Below are positions 62,453 through 64,000 of a DNA stretch of 64,000 bases, piece by piece. The notes beneath the pieces are model-generated. The model was given only the letters and a program-made list of their open reading frames with translations, was not told the origin of the DNA and searched no databases. How positions within the stretch are numbered: position 1 is the stretch's first letter; the number at the start of each line of letters is the position of its first letter. The position numbers and the translations under genes were made by a program. This DNA comes from Lachnospiraceae bacterium NC2008 (GTDB lineage: Bacteria > Bacillota > Clostridia > Lachnospirales > Lachnospiraceae), in NCBI GenBank assembly GCA_000687675.1, contig JHWS01000010.1:1-64000 (forward strand), written 5' to 3'.

Positions 62453-64000
62453 ATGAAAAAAAATGATGTTATTTGTTCTACATGTACTGGGTGTGGAAGT
62501 TGTATGAATATTTGTCCTAAAAATTCTATTCATATGGAGTATGACTCTAATGGATATTTAAAACCTATAATTGATAAAGAAAAATGTATCGGTTGTGGAA
62601 AGTGTTCGTTGATATGTCCAGCAAATCATAAAATTCAATCAAAAAAAAACTCAAAGGAACCTATCTGTTATGCAATTCAAGCTAATGAAGAAATTCGAAT
62701 GAAATCATCATCAGGTGGATTTTTTACTGTTTTGGCAGAACATGTCATAGATAGACGCGGATACGTTTATGGTGCAGTATGGTGTGATGATTTTCAGTGT
62801 GAAATAGTAGAAGCATCTAATAAAGATGAACTTATCCCCATGAGACTGTCAAAATATGTTCAAAGCAAAACAGGAATTTCTTTTAAAAAAGTTGCAAAAA
62901 GGTTAAAAGAAAAAAAATTAGTTGCGTATTTTGGACTACCATGTCAAATCGCTGGATTAAGAGCTTTTCTAAAAAATAAAGGAATATATGAAAATAATAA
63001 CCTAATTTTGATTGATTTGGTATGTTTTGGTGCACCATCAGACGTGTATTTTAGAAAATATCTAGAAGAAGAATTTGGAATCTCAAATGTTGCAAATGTT
63101 AAATTTAGAGATAAATCAACACGTGGATGGTCTCCATTTGGATATAGTATAGAATTAAAAAATGGTTCTATAATAAAACCGTTGGCAGAAAATGATCCTT
63201 ATCAAAGGGCGTTTCATGGCGTTTTAACTAGAAATAAAATATGTGAAAATTGCCAGTACTTTTTATTTCCTAGAGAGGGAGATTTTACAATTGGTGATTT
63301 TTGGGGTATTCAGGAAAATGACTCATCATGGGTTAAAGGTAATGGAACAAGTGTAGTTTTGGTTAATAATGAAAAAGCTAAGACTTTTTTATCGGATATA
63401 AAATGTTCCTTTGAAAGGTGTGAGCAAGTACCTTTGGAGTGGTGTATGAATAGGGGAAATAGAATAAATTCAGAAACACGTCCTAGTCATATAAGAAAAA
63501 ATATTTTTGAAAATTATCTTAAAAATGGTAGCACATTTAGAGAAGCAGTGGAAGGGACGTTAGGAGGTAGTAAACAAATGATAGAGTTTTCAAATTTTAG
63601 AAAAGAATATAATGAAAAAAGTGTTAAAGTTGTATGTGATACCATCCTCTACGATTGTTATGAACAACTACCCGCATCAAATTTATGGATATCTGTCGAT
63701 TTAAAATATGAAAAATATATAAATGAGAACATATGTGATGGTTATCTAATAGCAGCAATGGCTTTTGGAATGTATTATGCCAGAGATGTTAGGATACGTG
63801 GAAAGGTGTCTAAAAGGTTATACTATAATCTGATGAATTATGGCCAACAAATTTTAATTAATCATGATCCGGGCTTGCATAAGATTAATATTATGGTAGA
63901 TGGATTTCTTACAGAAGATGATTTTGAAGAAAAAAGAGACATAGTTGGCTCACCATGCTCATTTGGGGTTGATGCACTATCAACATTACATGATAGATGG
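62453..64000 (+). CDS. Ferredoxin/F420-dehydrogenase-beta protein fused to a PP-loop-like domain (runs off the end)
   Basis: The reading frame is open from ATG 62453 to the window edge (516 codons). Residues 1-60 hold two 4Fe-4S motifs (CTGCGSCMNICP; CIGCGKCSLICP). Residues about 70-370 match the coenzyme F420 hydrogenase/dehydrogenase beta-subunit family: SSSGGFFTVLAEHV, VAYFGLPCQIAGLRAF, VCFGAPSD and ICENCQYF...GDFTIGDFWG. Such proteins are common in polysaccharide loci. Beyond about residue 385 a further domain follows (LWISVDLKYEKYI, AAMAFGMYYARDVRIRG) and reaches PCSFGVDALSTLHDRW. This resembles the ATP-pyrophosphatase loop (SGGxDS) of QueC-like proteins. Codon use looks more AT-rich than in neighbours, suggesting transfer. 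Confidence 0.8.
   Translation, partial: MKKNDVICSTCTGCGSCMNICPKNSIHMEYDSNGYLKPIIDKEKCIGCGKCSLICPANHKIQSKKNSKEPICYAIQANEEIRMKSSSGGFFTVLAEHVIDRRGYVYGAVWCDDFQCEIVEASNKDELIPMRLSKYVQSKTGISFKKVAKRLKEKKLVAYFGLPCQIAGLRAFLKNKGIYENNNLILIDLVCFGAPSDVYFRKYLEEEFGISNVANVKFRDKSTRGWSPFGYSIELKNGSIIKPLAENDPYQRAFHGVLTRNKICENCQYFLFPREGDFTIGDFWGIQENDSSWVKGNGTSVVLVNNEKAKTFLSDIKCSFERCEQVPLEWCMNRGNRINSETRPSHIRKNIFENYLKNGSTFREAVEGTLGGSKQMIEFSNFRKEYNEKSVKVVCDTILYDCYEQLPASNLWISVDLKYEKYINENICDGYLIAAMAFGMYYARDVRIRGKVSKRLYYNLMNYGQQILINHDPGLHKINIMVDGFLTEDDFEEKRDIVGSPCSFGVDALSTLHDRW

Overview
The window is an AT-rich bacterial chromosome segment centred on the replication origin. To the left of dnaA is the rpmH-rnpA-yidD-yidC-khpB-mnmE-mnmG-rsmG cluster, all on the minus strand. 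To the right is dnaA-dnaN-yaaA-recF-gyrB-gyrA, all on the plus strand. Low GC, Firmicutes-type gene order, Gram-positive promoters and terminators, membrane-tethered GH5 cellulases, a flagellin and a TPP-riboswitch-controlled ThiT together suggest a motile, fibre-degrading anaerobe of the Lachnospiraceae (Butyrivibrio, Lachnospira or Roseburia relatives). This assignment is an inference from gene content; no rRNA is present. Almost every gene points away from oriC (minus to the left, plus to the right). The exceptions are one DUF4870-like gene and two tRNAs at 25.9-31.6 kb.

Layout. 1-450: a GC-richer, roughly 375-bp imperfect inverted repeat. 450-11000: the leftward cluster (translation, tRNA modification, membrane insertion, DNA repair). 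11001-13429: bipartite oriC around dnaA, with DnaA boxes on both sides and a GC-rich double-hairpin element. 13430-20459: replication, recombination and gyrase genes. 20584-25877: a cation/proton antiporter, two anchored endoglucanases and a lipoprotein. 25905-34898: tRNA-Pro, purC, a hybrid histidine kinase, TPP riboswitch plus thiT, two more double-hairpin elements, a DUF4870-like gene, tRNA-Lys, tatD, rsmA and an MBOAT acyltransferase. 35141-41131: an accessory block (serine hydrolase, lipoprotein, LytTR/DUF3021 pair, MATE exporter, ABM monooxygenase, CPBP protease, small Cys-rich protein). This block sits between the MBOAT gene and a DHHW/AlgJ-like protein, its usual kind of partner. 42604-53971: flotillin plus a DUF3592-like protein, a giant TPR/acidic protein with a degenerate AAA-like end, glgB, a PAS-GGDEF protein and hipBA. 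54162-59109: a motility block (large FliK-like candidate, flagellin, fliS). 59203-60207: a translationally coupled three-gene cassette ending in a DUF4160-type protein. 60666-62363: a membrane-anchored protein and a secreted surface protein. 62453 to the end: an unfinished gene fusing a ferredoxin/F420-dehydrogenase-beta reductase to a PP-loop-like module.

The observations most worth following are these: the GC-rich double-hairpin elements with compensatory changes (three copies); the large inverted repeat at the left end; the recurring palindrome GTTCAC-N3-GTGAAC, which in two genes encodes the same peptide; the iron-sulfur/PP-loop fusion at the right edge; the coupled cassette at 59.2-60.2 kb; the structured RNA candidate at 60.34-60.44 kb; and the pseudo-AAA giant protein.
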